Assembly (NCBI RefSeq): GCF_001522545.3
Contig: NC_031771.1
Location: 1,728,283 to 1,792,282 of the forward strand
DNA: 64,000 nucleotides
Reading direction: 5' to 3'
DNA from: Parus major
Taxonomy: Eukaryota > Chordata > Aves > Passeriformes > Paridae
Of the stretch, positions 34,323 through 48,373 are shown piece by piece (position 1 is the first letter of the stretch; every line of letters starts with the position of its first letter). Below the pieces are notes generated by a model. That model had not been told where the DNA came from and did no database searches. It was given only the letters and a program-made list of their open reading frames with translations. A program made the position numbers and the translations under genes.

Positions 34323-34691
34323 ATGGAGAAGGCGGTCGGCGCGGCGGTAGCGGTGACGGCGGAGGAGGGAGGCGGTGAGGGCGGCGGCGGCGAGGCCGGC
34401 AGCGCCACAGCAGGGCCCGGTCCCCCGGAGGGGCCGAGCGGCCCCGCCGCGCCCCCGTCGCCGTGCGGGCCCGGGGCGGCCGGGCTGGTGCGGGTGTGCG
34501 ACCTCCTGCTGAAGAAGAAGGCGGTGCCGGGCAAGGCGAAGCGCGGCGGGCGGGCGGCCCGGCCGGCCAGCAGCAGCGAGAGCGGCGGCGGCGGCAGCGA
34601 GAGCAGCAACAACGGCAGCGACGACGAGGAAGAGGAGGAGGAGGAGGAAGACGAGGAGGAGGAGGAGGAGGAAGAAGAGGAGGTCTCCGAG
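34323..34691 (+). CDS. ANKRD17: ANKRD17 exon 1 coding part (123 residues), gene continues beyond window
   Basis: ANKRD17 is a large scaffold protein with two blocks of ankyrin repeats and a KH domain, linked in the literature to cell-cycle control and innate immune signalling. Only its N-terminus is here: ATG in a strong context (ggccATGg), MEKAVGAAVA, a Gly/Ala/Pro-rich stretch, the conserved motif VRVCDLLLKKK (residues 56-66), a Ser/Gly stretch with SSSESGG, a Glu/Asp run (about residues 100-120) and VSE at the donor GTCTCCGAG|GTACGG (34691/34692), phase 0. In the mammalian orthologue the next exon starts VESFILDQ; it is not in this window. It is head to head with ALB across about 15.7 kb, the arrangement known in mammals. 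The Gly/Ala-rich part is poorly conserved and length-variable. Confidence 0.95.
34621..34682 (+). repeat. ANKRD17: GAG/GAA triplet tract encoding a Glu run in ANKRD17
   Basis: Almost pure GAG/GAA/GAC codons encode an acidic run interrupted by single Asp. The triplet repetition makes length variation between individuals likely. Confidence 0.85.
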
Positions 34692-37600
34692 GTACGGCGC
34701 GGGGGAGGCCCCGGGGGTTTCCCCTGCTGATCCTGTTTCATAATTCCAGCTCGCTCCCGGCTCCCCCCGCCCTCGGCCCTGCGGCAGAGCCGGGAAGGGG
34801 CAGCACCTCGTGGTGGGGCACGGCCGATCCCGGCCTCCGGTCCCCCCACCGCTCGCCGGGATGCGGGGCCGGCTACCCCCGGTTTTCCCCAGGGATCGGA
34901 GGCTCCCGGGGAAGCCGCAGCCAGCGGCCGCCTTCATCCCCGGTGCGGCTTTATCCCGAAGGGAAAGGCCCAGGAGCCGCTGCAGGTGCTGTCTGGCACG
35001 GTGCTGTGTGCCATGTGCTGTGTGGCGATGGATAAGGGAGCCGGGAGAGGGAGAGCCGAGCGGGGGAAAGCTCCGGAGATAGGCCGGAGGGCCGGCTGCG
35101 TGGCTGGGGAGGTGCTGGCGCGCCCAGCGGTGGGAATAGGTCGTCCTGGAGAGAGCGTGCAGGTAAAGCAGGTGAAGGTGCAGCCAGCCGAAGGCTGCCA
35201 GAGAGGCCGGGGCGTTGGACTGCCGCTTCTCTCCCAACCTGAAAGCCGCCCTGTTTCCGTGCAATGCAGAAGCAAGCCCAGGGAAGCATTAGTAACTCGA
35301 TTTTGTCTGGTGTTAGGGTTTTCAGGTAGGTATCGTTGGAAAAGGCCGGTAAGGCTGGGAGCCCCTTATTTGCATGTGTAGTCACACAGGGTTGCTTTGT
35401 TGAATGGTTTTAATTCTGTAACCTCCCCAGCTGAACGTTCACTTCCGCTTTGGTTTTTGGGGGTTTTTTTTTGAGTAGTGTCCGCAAAAAGTCCACTCTG
35501 AGTTTTTTAGCTTTTCTTTGAACTTGGTTTCCAAGAGGTTCGGCTTTCGAGTGGTGTATCTACAGTTCTGTTAGAAATCGGGCAGGAAGGAAGGGTCTGA
35601 TAGGTTCAAGGAAGGGCTGGGCTGGGATGGTGATAGGTTTTTCCACGGTTAAGCAGCAACTCTGCATTTTATTCCTGTTGAAGTCGATGCTAGAAGCATT
35701 TTTATCCAGCTGTTTGAGATAAATTGCACACAGTGAGCGTGTCTCAAACAAGTCGCTTGTTTCTCTGGTGTTGATTTTTGGGAAAGTCAGCATTGTTGTG
35801 TAGGTAGAAGGTTTTTATGGTGTAAGACTTTGTAGGATAACTGGTTTGCTGCTGAGCTGTGTTTCCCAGCAGTCCTACAGGTGCTTGGAGAGCTCTGCTG
35901 AGCAAAGGCCTTTGGGATTTGCTGTGGTGAGGGGCTGGAGGCCCTGGAGTGACTTCAATGTATCTGTGGGCTGCCAAGCCCTGAGATCAGTTGCCTGTGA
36001 TGGAAACATTCCACAGAATTTGTGTCAACTGAGACCTGCTGCTGAGAGCAGGGGCAGGTTTCTTTCAGTGGTCCATGACCATCCTTCCCAAAGGCTCCTT
36101 CTACTGGGAGCTTTCAGGTGGAACCAATTGTGTGTGTGGCAGGATGAGAAGGGCAGAGACAGCTGAGGAGTTCAGGTGGTGGATGAGGTGAGCCTTTGTC
36201 TGCATGCTCTGCCTTCAGAGCCATAAGCACCTATTTCACACTCTTAGGGAGCTGCAGAGAGGAAAAAATGCCAGTGATCATTAAATATCATGAGGCAGCA
36301 GAATACTTCACTTTTTTTTTTTGTGTTTTTTTTTGACAGAGTGACATGTGCTGTTAGATACTGATACAGGCAGTGTGGGCATCTGGAAGCTTCCCTGATG
36401 GTTTCATCTTCTGCTAAGTGAAGGCTTTCCCAGGCTGGGTGGTCTGGGATTAAATATTAAGCAGGGCTAAGTAAGCAAGTGAATAATCCTGAGATGATGA
36501 AATTCAGGATTCACAACAGAGTATATGCCACATGCTTCATTTATAATTGTTCTTGGTCATGCAGGTTGCTTGCAGAAATCTGTTCTAGTCTTTCTCCTAG
36601 TGACTTGAGGATAAAAAGATGCAGCTTGTGGAATACTTCCACTGAAGTCACAGTTTTTAGGAATGTGAACATGAGGATGGCCTGATTAATGGAGCAGAAC
36701 ATCCAACTTGAACGTTGTTCTCACCAGCTCCTGGGGAGAAAACGTGTTTGGGGTGTTCTCAGTGAAAGAGGGTTTCCTTGTCTGAAAGGAACATGATGGT
36801 TAGTTTTGGCTTTTAAAAGCTTTAATGAAATAAACCCACTGTAGAAACAAAGGCCTTTTTAGTTGTTTGGGGGTTAATTTTTTTTGTATTTCACATGTTC
36901 TTGCGTTGTGCCCAGCTCTGCAGTTGGATTGTGGTCTTCTGACCACGGGCAGTCTGGAAGGCGCATCAAGTGAAAAATACAAAGAAGTGTAAGTTGCTGG
37001 TTTTGCTGTAAATGGAAATTACTGTGGGAAAGCTGCAGAAGCTGGTGTTCCCTCCCAACCATTCCCTTCATTATCTCTGTAAACTTAAGATAGTTTGTCT
37101 TAGGCTATTTTTTGCCCTTCCTATGCTTAATACATTAAGACTTCTCTAATCTCTGAAGCAAAGTGCTTCTAGATTTGACTGCTAATGAGACTGCTTCTAA
37201 AAATCAGGAGTACAGTAGCAACAAGTCCAAGGAGTTCTAAAGGGAAACCTGGCACATCCTGAGTCACAGAAACCCCAGGAGTAGAAAGACATTGTTGGGC
37301 TTGGTTGTTGCTGAGCTGATGGAAGGGAATGAAGAGTTACAATCAGCTGTTTTCATCTCTGTGTCTTAACTCCATCAGAGCTCAGTGTGGAAACACAGGC
37401 ACTGTGGAGAGCTTTGGGAGAAGGTCAGTGGAAATTGTGTACCAAGAACCTAAAGAGTTCCTGCCACGCTGTTCACATCAACCTCCAAGGTTGATTTTTT
37501 TAAATTGCAGCAGATTACTACAAAACCCCAAGACTTTAGCTAGTGTGGGGTCCAGTGTTGTCTGTAAGAGGTGAACTGCCTTTTCCCTAAAGAGCAGCTG

Positions 37601-40600
37601 TTAAAAAATGGTGACTTTTCTCAGTGTAGAGGAAGAGGAATCTTAAGGGATGAGAAGAATGGCAGTAGGGGTTACACAGCAGGGGAGGTCAGCTTGCAGG
37701 TTCCTTCCAAACTTTCTTGTGCCTACAAATTTTGTTCAACACTTAAATTCATAGTGAAATAGTGTAAAAAAATGAGCAGGTCCTCGTAGCCAGTTGCTGT
37801 TTAGAAACCTGATGTCCAGAGTGCATTAGAGACTTCTCTTATTTGACACTGAAAGGTTTAGTTGTGTAATGAAAATTGTTTACAAGCTTATTTCAAATCT
37901 TTGGATTTGGAGGATATTTGCTGCTGGCAGTGAAATTTATAATTGCCCTTTATATCCATCTTAAGAGTTTGTAAGTTAGGTTCTGTCCATGAACCTTGCC
38001 ATGATCCAAGGTGTAGATCCATCTTGGATTTCTGTGGATTTATTGCCTTTTACTGGATTCTTATGCACTGCAAATTATCCTTCCAGAATATAATCCTCAG
38101 TTAACTGTACCTGAAAGAGCTGCCCCTGTGCAAAGGGTGCTTTTTGAGGTGTTTTGGCTGTTTTTTAAGCATTCTTGGTTCACTTGGGCCTCCTGTAAGT
38201 AAAAGTTCATTTTTTGTTTTTTCAGCTGCAATTGAAATAGTAATAGAACTGAGCTAGTAAGATGAAGTAAGTAGAACAACAAAACACCACCAGTGCTCTG
38301 AAATTTCTCCATGCAGAAGAAGCTGCTCTGAATTCCTTGGATTCAGATTTAAGGCAAAGTTAATCTGAAAACTTGGGTGTCCTGGTGTGGTTTCAAGAGC
38401 ATCACAGGCATGTGCTTGTAATATTTAAATTGGAAAACACTTGTAGAGCCTAAGTGTTCAAATGAGCTGATTGGAAGCACAGAAATTATTATTATTTTAG
38501 AAATCTGTTTCCTTTTTTTTAACCCTAACAGTCTTCATCAGAATCCTGGAATAAGGCCTTTGGAATCTGCAGGGCCACCATGTCTGGCTTGACCACTTCA
38601 CTGCCATTATTTTCATGTCCTTGGGTCCCCAGAGATGTGACTGAACATGCAACTGACGGGGCCCTGTCCTTGTGGGTGTGTGACATCCTGAAGTGCAGTT
38701 CAGTCTCAGATTCTGCTGCATTGTTTATCTTCTAATTTTTTATTTTTGATTTTTTTTTTCTGATTGCTTCAGCTGTATTTTGCCTGTACCACTTGGTTTC
38801 TTCCTTTCATAAGAGGAAATTGGAGAGAAATATTGTAGGATGGTTCTCAAAAATCCCTGGAATGTCAGGGCTGATCCCAGGGCTGTTGGTAAGGGAATCC
38901 CACAACCAGGTTTCACCAGTAGGAAACCTCAGGAAGCATTAGCCAAAACTGTTTAACATCCCTTCCTTATTGCTCCTGGATCAGGTTCCTCCAAAATCAG
39001 TTTGGATAGACCTAATACTTTTATTTTCTTAAATATTGCTATATTTTTGTGTGCTTTATTTAATTGAAGTAATCATTGAATATCTGGGTTGGAAAAGAAA
39101 GCCCCCAGCAGAAAGTGACCACTGCAGAAGGTGGAGTTCAGTATTGGCGGCACCACGTGAATTTGTTTACTTCCTTAGATATTTCTTCAGGAAATGTTCT
39201 TATAAACATAATTCCCATGTGCAGGCTGGAGCCAAACACCTCACATTTTAAGCTAGTAATTCAGTTCTGTAAAGAGAATGGTTTCTCTGGAAGAGATTTA
39301 GCTGAGAGAATTTCCTCATCTGTCAAGGTTGAAGGCAAATGGGATTATGTGTGGTTGGTTTTTTTTCCCTCTATCTGTGTTTTAAAACCAAAACTGTTGG
39401 TGCTTATTTAGGATAGAGCTGGCTTGAAATTTGATTTAGGAATTAAAAAATCAATGCTGCAGATCCAAGCTAAGTAAGAAGCCTTTGTTTTGGAGGTTAA
39501 GGGAACAAGCCCTTTTAACTCGGTGTTAAATAAAAATTGCCTAAATTTGTTATTAGCGTCTTCAGGCCATCTGAGCAGAATCCATGGCTGCCTGGGCAGG
39601 CATTGTGTGGTTTTTTTCTGCAATGCTGTGCTTCTGGTGGCTTGGAGTGGCCCTGTAGGTGACTCAGCTGTGTGTAGAGCTTCTGCAGCTGTATGGGGCT
39701 TCTTCTGTTGTGTCCATGACTTCAGAAGCTGTAGAGTAAAAGAACTGTCGGTGAGGAAGGAGAAAAATGCTTCCAAGTGGTTTGGGTAAGGTCATTTAGC
39801 TAACATGTGTACTTGGGGAAGAAGTTAATTCATTCCAGGGAATGCCAGTATGTCTTGGTGTTAGTGTGGGAATTCTGGTGACCTCCATCCATCCATTGTG
39901 CAGTGTCCACAGGAATTCTGGAGAAAAATAATCCATTGTTGGCCAATGAAGGGCAGCATTTCCTCTCTGTTCCCAGTGAGCAGTGCTTTGTGTTAGGCGG
40001 TGCTGGGAGAGGTTATCTCAGCATTCCAGATGTTTCTCAGCCAGGTTATCCCCCATACACCGTCCTCAGCTCGTGACTGTGCAAAGAGCTAAAGCCACAT
40101 GGAAATATTACTTACCTGTTGTGTCACCTCGTGTTCACATGAGGCAATAGTCCTACACCAGGCTAAAAGTCAGCCACAAAGCCAAGCATGTCTTTAATAC
40201 ATCTTTGTTTGTGCATGCAGTGTTTTCTTTAAGGCTGGATGTTGTCATTAGGATGATTTTGTTGGCATTACCCAGAGCAGTTTTTGACCAATTCAAATTA
40301 CTGGTGTTTGATGTACAGGAGTCATTCCTCCTCTGTATTTTACCTGCATCCTCAAATTCCTGGAGCATAATGGTATATTCTAGGAAATGAGCTGAAGTAA
40401 ACCTTGATTTTATGTTTTTCCCTGCCCCACCCCAATATCTTATGTGGTATTAATCATCAGGAGTGGATCATGTGTCCAAATAAGCAGCTGCTCAGAGCTA
40501 GAAAACAGAGCAAGACAGATGTTGGAACATTAAGAAACAGGATGAAATATTGCTATTTATAATATCAGTTTGGAGTTTCAGCCTCCTTTCTCCTCAAGTT

Positions 40601-43600
40601 CAACTTGAAACAATCAAAAAGCGTCATGATTTTTTTATTTTTTAGGTTTAAACTGAAGACATCTTGCACACAGTAGTACAAGTTCAAGCTTCTGCTAAGG
40701 GGCTGCCTCATATTTGGGCTCAAAAAGTGCTTGCCCTTGCACTGCTATATAAGGAATGGTTCTGAGTCCATACATCTGTCCAGCTGTGCAGGAGCAGTTT
40801 TGGGGACTACAATCCCATCAGAAGGGGGGAAAAAAAAACCCTCTTGGGCAGGGAATGATTCAGAGATAAGAGGAGGAAGATTGCTCTTACCCTCTCAGCT
40901 GTACCTCCCAGTTCTTCCCACACACAAGAAAAAAGCCAAACCCTTGAAGGAGAAGCTGGAGCTCCCTTGTGCATCTGTCTGGCAGGTGACTCACGTGTTC
41001 TCCTGTCCTGGAGCTTTCCCATTTCCAAACCTCAGGTATTCTTGTCCTGAAATGCTTTGCCAGTGGAATTTTCCTCTTGATACTGTTCTGCAGGTGAGAA
41101 TTGTTCTCCTCCACAGAATGGGGAACAATGCTTTAATGAAGTTGAAATTTTCAAGTCATGATGTGACTTGTGTTTTTTTTTTCCCTCCAGTGCTCAGTGC
41201 TGTTCAGCCCCTGCATCAGCGTGGGTACTAATCCCACTGAAGCTGGGGGAGTTGGGCTTGGAGGGAAAAAAAAAAAAGGGCATTTGGTGCTCCTCCCAGC
41301 CACTTGGGAAATGATGTCGTTGAGAGAAAAAAAACCTCAGTAAGAGAAAAAACACATTTCCAGTTGATGGGTTCCTGGATCCAGTTTGTCAGGCACAAGA
41401 GCTTGTGCTGACACAGCGAAGGGCAGGGAGGAGGATGAGCACTGCCTCTTTGGGTGGGATAATTCGTATAAATCCCTGCCACAGAAAACATTTGCATTGT
41501 TTCTGGGGACTCCAGTTGGTAAGGATGGTACAGATGGGTGAGAATTTTTGTCTCCAAGGGCAAACTAGTCCCCTTGACACTTCCTCTGGATTTTCTGTTT
41601 GGAAGTGACTGGAACAGATAAATCATACAGAATTCTTATTTTTAATTTTATTTATTTTTATTTATGTAGCTTAAAAACTTAGAGCTTCTTCAGATAAAAT
41701 CAGCACTGACTTTTGTCTCTGGTATTTGTTCAAGTTCTTGAAAGCAGCATATTAAGGATAGGGAGCAAGAGAGGAATTAAGCAGGATTTTATTCAAGTGC
41801 TGCAGCCTTTTGGTTTATCACCATCACTTTTGTGTCATTTAGTGCAGTGCAGCAAAGGAGTCACTTTGGAGACTGACTAAAAAAGTGCCAATTATGATTG
41901 TAATCATAACACAAAAAAACCCAAGCTGGCTTAAAGGAAAAAAAGCACTTGGAATGTTGCAGTCTGCTCCCTGGATGAACATATGCCTTCTGTCCATCTC
42001 CATCACTAACAGAAGAGAGAGCTGCCATAACAGCATGCTGGTATTTTTGTGGAGAATCAGCTCCATCAAATAACTCCTCCGGGATAAATACAGTGGCCAA
42101 CTTTCTGTGCTAAACTTTGGAAAAGGGCTTTTCTGGAGCTGGCAGGAGGGGGGAAATGTCTGCAGCTGTGTGGAAAATCACTCTAAATGTGTGTCTTTAG
42201 CTTGAGGAAGTTTACTAGTGTCTTTAGGTTGAGGTGGGTGCTGGCACAGCTGGGTTCTGCAGCAAGGCTCAGGCCAGAGAATGGCCCAGGGTGCTGGCTT
42301 ACCTGAGCATCTTACCTCTGCCAGGGTGGGGAATCTCTGGGGGAACAGCAGAGCCAAGGGCACTGCTCCTTATCAGAGCTGGTGTGGATGTTAATTCCTC
42401 CTGTGCTTCGGAGCAGTTGTGTCCCAGCACTGTTTACTTACATCACAGTGTGGCCAAAACCTAGAAAAATCTTTCAATAATAATAATTTATTGGTCTGGC
42501 AGAAGTGTGTGAGTAGTGACACCCAGTGAGCACTTCCTTGAGCCAGTTAGACTTGAAGTAAGGTAACCAGTAGAACTCTTAATGAACTTTATCTGGGGAA
42601 AAAAAAAAAATTACATTAAAAAGAATTGCAAAAAAGGTTCCAAGCAAGGCAGATGTCTTTGATGGTGGCTTTCATTGTAATCCAGAATTGGCTGTTACAG
42701 AGTGCACAGCCTTTCCAAAAACCATTGGGGTACTTATTAATGGAAATAACTCAAGCAATTGATTTCATAACAGAAGTATTGTCTACCCAGTCCACAAGGT
42801 ATTTAATTTTTTAAAAAACCTTTTGTCAACTTCCTCAGCATTTATTGAACTTGGTCATAGTTCACATAAAGCACATCTTGAATCGAGGGCAAGTGTTTGA
42901 GAGCTAAATGTTGTATCTTCTGGTAATCTGAGATAAACCAAACCTGTGGTTATGTTTGTGAAAGCCCAGCAAGGAAGAGATGGGGATCAGTATTGAGCTC
43001 CTGTGTTCAGCTCTGAGTGTTTCTGTCTGGCAGCTGGTCCAGCTACACTGGTAGTAAGTGCTGGGAGTTGTGCTGTGTGGTACCAGTTAGTGTCTCATTT
43101 TTTAGTCAGTTCATGTGTTATTCCTTCTTCAGCCTTATCCAACAGCTTGTTCTGTGAAATTCCAGGCTTGATATTGCTGTCAGTGAACGGAGTAGGTTTT
43201 CCAGCCATCTTGGTCTGTGAATTTGAAGATGCCAACTGATTATTGAGAGTTCTGTAAAAGAAACAAACATCAAATACATTGTTATGGTTCCTGCTTTTAG
43301 GAATAGGTTTCAAAACTGCTATTAACAAAGTCCAAATTCATTATGAAGAGCTGTTGAAACAGCCATCTGGTTCACAGCCAGGGAAAGAAAGGCAGGGACA
43401 TCCTGATCCAGCAGGTCCTGGATTAGAATTTGATGTGAAAATACTCAATATAATATGCACTCAATTAGAATTTATGTATAGAAGTAAGTGCTGGATGAGG
43501 CCACTGAGAAAGGAGTAGGACACTTTGTCCTAAAAAGTGCCTTTTCTTGGTTTAAGGTTTTTTAATTCTTGGCAGGGAATGTGTCTAAGCTTGGAAACAT

Positions 43601-46600
43601 CCTAAGAACTTGCACTCAATTTTTCACGTGCTAATGCAGAGATACCTTGAATTAGTAGCTGCCTTAGGGTTTCAGGGGTGTTAGTGTGAACCTTGTTGGA
43701 CTGTACATGCTGCTTTTCTGTAATTTCATATGTGGAATGAGAAAGGAATAGAAATTCATTTGTTTGCAGAAGGATCTTGTGTGTCCCAAGCTGTGTTTTC
43801 TGAACATATCCCTCATTTCACTTGTGGTTTTTCCCAAAACCAGGGTTCTTTAGTGTGTTTAAAGTGCTTGTAGCATTGTATTACCCAGTGAAAACTTTAC
43901 TCTGTGGATAACTTAAAGCAAGATCTCTTTAGACAAAAATGTCCACCAGTGATCTTACACTTGTGCCAAAGAACCCTTTCAAAACGCTCGTGTGATTTTG
44001 TCTCCCTTTTTCACCTTTGGTCAGGTACATTTGGACTTGCTTTGGGCCCTTCCTCCATAGCAAAATCATAGGAGCTTCTTCACAGGGCTGTTTTTTAGTG
44101 GTGGGGTAGTTCAATTCCTCCTCAGAGCGGTGCTGTGGATGAGTAAAGATAATTTCTTTCCTCCTTTTTCCATGCTTAGGCTGGCTTTCTGGAGTTGAAA
44201 TCCAAAATAATAGGGCTGATATAAGCAGTGACCAGGGCAGAAGGCTCCTGGCTGATGAGCAGGGTTTGTTTCTCTCTGTGTCAGGATGCTGCTTGCTTGC
44301 TGGGTTATAAACTCTGCTCAGGTGTCAGATGCATTTAGGCAGAGATAAATAAAGACTTAATTCAGAGGTAGTTTTATGTCGTGCCTCTCACTTCTGTCTC
44401 AAGATGGATGGTGTAACAGTAAGAGGCTGCTGATGAAGATGATGAGCTCACCACTCTTGACCAGAGTGTTGCAGTGACATTGCCTGTCTTCAGGTTCCTG
44501 GGAAAGGTGCTATAAGCTCAGTGCTTTTTGGCTGAGCTTGTGTGATCTGTTGCTGGATCTTTCTATTTCTCTTAACTTCCTGGCGTGATGGTGCTAACTC
44601 TTAATTCAGATGTGGAATTAATCACCTTTTTTAATTGACCTTGAATGAGAAATCATCTGTGAAATGATTTCCTAATTTCCCAGCTATTACTGGGAGGAGG
44701 TCTCCATCTCTTGGAGAAGGCTTCTCTTGGCCTGGAGTCCTTCTGTTCCCAGGTCCCAGCACATCCTGACAGTTCATGCAAGGGTAGTGCTTCTGTTCAG
44801 GGAGAATAGATCAGAGGAGGGTTTTGTCAAGGGAACTGGGGAAGCTCCTCCATCAGACAGGTCCTAAGTACCCTAGTCTCCCAGCACTCAGTCTTGAAAC
44901 TCTTTTAGTGTTATGTAATGTTTTTAAATGAGCATTACAAACCTTGGGATATGTTAACTGTGGTGCTTTCAAAGGCAGTGAAGTCAGACACTTTTCCAGA
45001 TTCTAGTTTACTCAGTGCTGTGGAAAACCTAGATCTCAAGGATACCATAAGGAATAGAATTCCATCCTTTCCAGCTTTGTCTCTTTCCCCAAATGAGTAA
45101 CACTAACTGAACAGAAAGCACTGAATGGGTCAGAAGGGTCTGGAATGCCTTGCTGCTGCCCTAGGCCAGGGGAAGAATAGGCTGGAGAGAAATGAAAGAT
45201 CTGTCTTGGCAGAAAAAGTTTTTTTGAGTGGGAAATCATCTTGGATGGTCAAAAAAAGTTGTTACATGGTTGTTAGAGAAGAAAAATATGTGTCTTTGTT
45301 ATCAAAGTTTCCTTGTCTGTGGAAGATAACGGAGCTGAATGGAGGGGGGAGTGATAATGAGAATGGGCAGCAAGGATCATCTTGTGACTGTAAAACTCAT
45401 GTGAAAGCTCCCCTGCAGCTTTTGGCAGGCAAGTCTGAAAAATACTCAGAGAGAGACATGGAATTATAAGGCTAAGGGAAGAAAAAATTCAGAATAAAAG
45501 TATGTTTTCAGTATTTATCAGGTTCAAGCCCATCATCCCTGCACATCCCCACCCCAGTATTGAAAATGAAAGGAAGAAAGTAGGTTTCTTTTATTTGAAA
45601 TTCACTGAAGCACCTGCCTGAAGAATGTTGGAAATTTAGGCCGACAAGTGCAGAGCTGCAATTGCTGCAAGAAGTAAAAGAAACCAATATACAGTGTGAA
45701 AATAGAAAAAACAGATGGGGGTCATGAGTTCAGGCAGTGCCTGAGGTTTGGGTTTGGACTGACTTGTTTTTATGTAACCACCAAGGATCTGGAAGAAGTA
45801 GCAGTTGGATGAAACTGGAGGGAGAAGCTGAAACAGTAAGTGTAAAACTCATTTTGTTTTGTATTGACATAGAACTAAGAACTAAAAACTGCACCAAGTG
45901 GTGACTGATGCAAACTGCCACAAAGCAGAGATGATGCTTTTGGTGTATAACAAGATTTTGTATTTAGAAAAGAAAAGAGGATACAAGAAGTAGCAGAGAA
46001 GGATGTTTTTAGTGTCTCAGAGGTTATAGTGCTATGATAGAGAGCTCCAAGTTGTAGGCTGTAGCTCCTAATGAAGGTTGGTAAATCCTGGTGCATTTAT
46101 CTGGAACAGTGAATACCCTTGGGGGTATCTGTTTGGGGAAACATTCAGTTCTGGCTTAGCTGTAAAGGGGGTTTAAAAATTGCTCTTTTTTTCTGAGAGC
46201 AGATATGAAGAGCTGGGTTCAGTCCAGCAAAATGAACGTAGGTGGGAGTATCATCACTCTAAAAATGGGAGAATTGGTCCCAACACAAGTTTGAAGCAGC
46301 CTTTGAAAAATCTATGTGGATATTCATTGCACTGAATATTTTTCTTGTATATCAACACCTGCTCCAGTATCTTGTCATTGTTTTTTGTTTCATGTCAGAA
46401 GAGCAAACTTGGTCATTTGAAGGTTTTAATGATGGAATTTTTCCCCTTGGTGAATTAACTGGGTTTTCTGATTTCAAGGGTGTTTCTAATCAACGTGAAA
46501 TGCTCATTTTGTATATCTTTTTTGGGTTTTTCACTGTGATAGGTACCTCAGTTTTCAAGGTATTTGTGTGACAGTGGGTGGGGGTTTTGCCTCTTGGCAC

Positions 46601-48208
46601 TCTAGCAGATAATCAGAATTTGGGCTGGAAAACCACTCTGGTTTTTGGTCTTAACTGTCTCAGGAACTTGTGGAATCTGTCTGACTGTGTACCTACTTCT
46701 GGAAAGGGAAATACTTGGGAATGCCTGCTAAAGGATGTAACCGGTTCTGTATTGAGGGCCTGTCTTCAACTCTCCTTTTTTTCTTCTCAGAATGATTTGG
46801 TTTTTTTATTAATTAATGCACCTCATGACTTTGCTGAATAAGGTGGTAGAGTAGCTGCATGGGATAGGGTTTAAACAGCCCAACCTTGACACTGTGCTCT
46901 GTGGCTCTGAAAACACACAAAAAAGTGTGTTTATATGCTTTGGGACAGTTGGTGACCAGTACTGCTCGATCAGCTGTAAATAGATAACAATGTGCTTTTG
47001 TGATATAAGAGTGGGAATTGTCTGATCAATTGTTCAGTGCTCACATTCCTGGGTGCCAGAATCTGTCTCGGATCAATGGTTGAAATGCTTGTGCTTCAGG
47101 GTGACGTGATGCCAGTTCAAAATCCCTTTTTTGGCTTTGCCTGGAAGGTTGGAAGATCTTCCCAAAAACTGTCTGCGAGCTCCTGAGCGTGCACAGCTCT
47201 ACTCTGCATGAACAACCAGGCTCTTGTGGAGGTTTTTGTTCTCCCCTTGGTCGTTTCCAGCAGGGCTGTGTGGGGATCACAGTAAACCAGCCTTGATCTG
47301 TACCCATCCCTAGCTCTGCTTTTCTCAGAACGCTCGCAGGATTCCCCTTGGCTTAACACGCTTCATGTGCCTTGAAACAGGACTTTTTTCCCCGTTTTTA
47401 AGACTGTCTCCTCAAGATGTGCTTCAGATGTTCTCTCTGCCACCTTCTGTGTGGGGAGCAGGAGGGTTTTGTGTGGTTTAGGCTGACAGAGTGTAAGGGA
47501 TGTGCAGGGTGGACGCAGCTCAGACAGCTGCGTGGTTTTAGGGTACCTCGAGGCTGATGTTTACTAGTGGGTGGTAATAAATGAGGGCATGGAGTGGATC
47601 ATGCCCTTCAGCATAACTCTAAATAAAGATTGTTGGGTTTCAGGTAGGAGCTGAGATGTTTTGAAGAGATAACGTGTTTTATCTTTTCTAATCAACCGGT
47701 CTGAGTAATTCCTAGAGCTGGACGTGAAAGTGAGGAACAAACAGGTTTGTGTTCACCTGTGCAGAACTGAAGATGCATTTCCTGACCTGTGTGTAAAACC
47801 TGAAATGACACAGTAGAAATACAAAAGAAATTAATCTCAAGAGTACTATTTTTTTGGTTTTTTCTGTTAGTTCTTTTTTTTAATCTCTGGATTTCTCCAG
47901 GAACAGAATGGAAGCGTGTGTTACTTTACATCACTGTGAGATCATCAGTAAAACATAGAGAGTTGGGGATGGGCTTTTTAGAATTTGGTATTCCACACTG
48001 TAAATAATTTGTGTTCCTTCTTCTCCTGAAAACCTGGTGCTTGTTTTGTGGAGATGGAGGAGACAGAGCTGTTCAGTTTGCCCTGTGCCACTTTTGTTCC
48101 TGTGTAATGCTGTCTTTGCATTTGAAAATGTTTTCAGTGGTGTCATGTGTGAAGTATCCCTGGCTCAGTGCTAAATTATTTTAAGCTGCTTTGTTTTGGT
48201 TTGTTGGG

Positions 48209-48234
<26 letters not shown>
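48209..48234. repeat. ANKRD17: T homopolymer, 26 nt
   Basis: An uninterrupted T run lies in intron 1, followed by AAATTTTATTTTG. It could be the inverted poly(A) of an old retrocopy, but no source gene is visible next to it. Confidence 0.8.
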
Positions 48235-48241
<7 letters not shown>

Positions 48242-48348
48242 ATTTTGTTGTGGTATCAAGTATCTGTTAATTCTTTCTGAGGATCAGAAGACTGAATAAC
48301 TTTTGAGATGTGAGTGTTATGTGGGAGGTGATGGCTGGATTTTTCCTT

Positions 48349-48373
48349 TTATATACATATCTATATACACACA
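48349..48373. repeat. Short TATATACA-type microsatellite
   Basis: Alternating TATATACATATCTATATACA followed by CACA. Simple sequence only. Confidence 0.6.

Larger units (their letters stand above)
33740..35000 (+). promoter_or_regulatory. ANKRD17: ANKRD17 CpG-island promoter and 5'UTR
   Basis: Dense CpG and GC-rich sequence surrounds the ANKRD17 start codon. There is no TATA box near the expected start, as usual for housekeeping promoters. G-runs at 34016-34044 could form a quadruplex on the + strand. A pyrimidine tract (TCC repeats, 34261-34318) sits in the predicted 5'UTR directly before the ATG. The transcription start itself cannot be placed. Confidence 0.85.

Noticed and set aside
33903..35264. 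453-codon - strand open frame opposite ANKRD17 exon 1
   Set aside because: It is the complement of the CpG island and the GAG/TCC tracts; low-complexity Arg, Ala and Leu stretches, no recognisable domain.
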